Positions 63,949-64,000 of a stretch of 64,000 bases of DNA are shown one piece after another. Positions within the stretch are counted from its first letter, which is position 1, and every line of letters starts with the position of its first letter. The notes under the pieces are model-generated. The model saw only the letters and a list, made by a program, of their open reading frames with translations, was not told where the DNA came from and ran no database searches. Location: the NCBI RefSeq assembly GCF_012849055.1, contig NZ_CP051677.1, forward strand, positions 1,750,501 through 1,814,500, read 5' to 3'. The translations under genes were made by a program, and so were the position numbers. This DNA comes from Spirosoma rhododendri. Lineage in GTDB: Bacteria; Bacteroidota; Bacteroidia; Cytophagales; Spirosomataceae.

Positions 63949-64000
63949 ATTAAATCAATAGACTTTTTGGGTTGTCAAGTCCCCCTAAATCACTAAAGTT

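Noticed and set aside
63949..64000. Possible further gene at the right edge
   Set aside because: Only 52 bases remain after the M16-like stop and no start or motif can be supported.

Overview
This 64 kb window looks like chromosomal DNA from a member of the Bacteroidota, order Cytophagales, close to Spirosoma, Fibrella or Fibrisoma. The evidence is the type IX secretion genes porU and porV, the gene order DUF177-rpmF-plsX-fabH-efp-accB-accC, start sites with no clear Shine-Dalgarno sequence but with TAnnTTTG promoter boxes, and moderately high GC. No rRNA, tRNA, CRISPR, prophage or insertion sequence was seen. The placement is inferred from gene content and style, not from a database match.

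Layout. 1-5 kb: the N-terminal part of an exported PD40 beta-propeller protein, a HicB/HicA pair, a small unknown gene, the helicase gene pcrA/uvrD, and two convergent Uma2-like nuclease genes. 5-8.7 kb: an ECF sigma factor, a membrane anti-sigma-like protein and an exported adhesin-like protein in one operon, then a cupin and tpiA. 8.8-17.7 kb: an exported aspartyl protease with a PDZ domain, a PhoR/PhoB-like two-component system, an AI-2E family permease, a LON-domain protein, and a minus-strand group for acyl-CoA metabolism. 17.9-23.8 kb: the fatty-acid and translation operon. 23.8-28 kb: myo-inositol oxygenase between two sodium:solute symporters. 28-32 kb: two enzymes with twin-arginine signals (aminotransferase and amine oxidase) and an exported protein ending in a Hint domain. 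32-36 kb: thiolase, FadB/J-type multifunctional protein and an FKBP isomerase. 36-44 kb: DHH phosphoesterase, ndk, nth, a second ECF sigma factor, gmhA, an outer-membrane barrel, upp and a LolA-like protein. 44-57 kb: ftsK, pyrD, cysM, a LytTR protein, a DnaQ-like exonuclease and nuoK-L-M-N. 57-64 kb: an SprT-like protein, porU, porV and an M16-like protein without its zinc motif.

Two patterns cut across the gene list. First, at least a dozen intergenic inverted repeats lie at or near stop codons. They use five unrelated sequence families but one design: each arm is a degenerate tandem array of 7-10 bp words, and the arms face each other across a loop. I know of no named element with this design, and it is the best candidate here for something undescribed. 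Second, five genes (SGLT-like symporter, fadB/J, outer-membrane barrel, upp, porU) are each split by what looks like one missing base, and in every case adding one G or C to a G/C run restores the full protein. This suggests undercalled homopolymers, or less likely slippage-prone contingency tracts.
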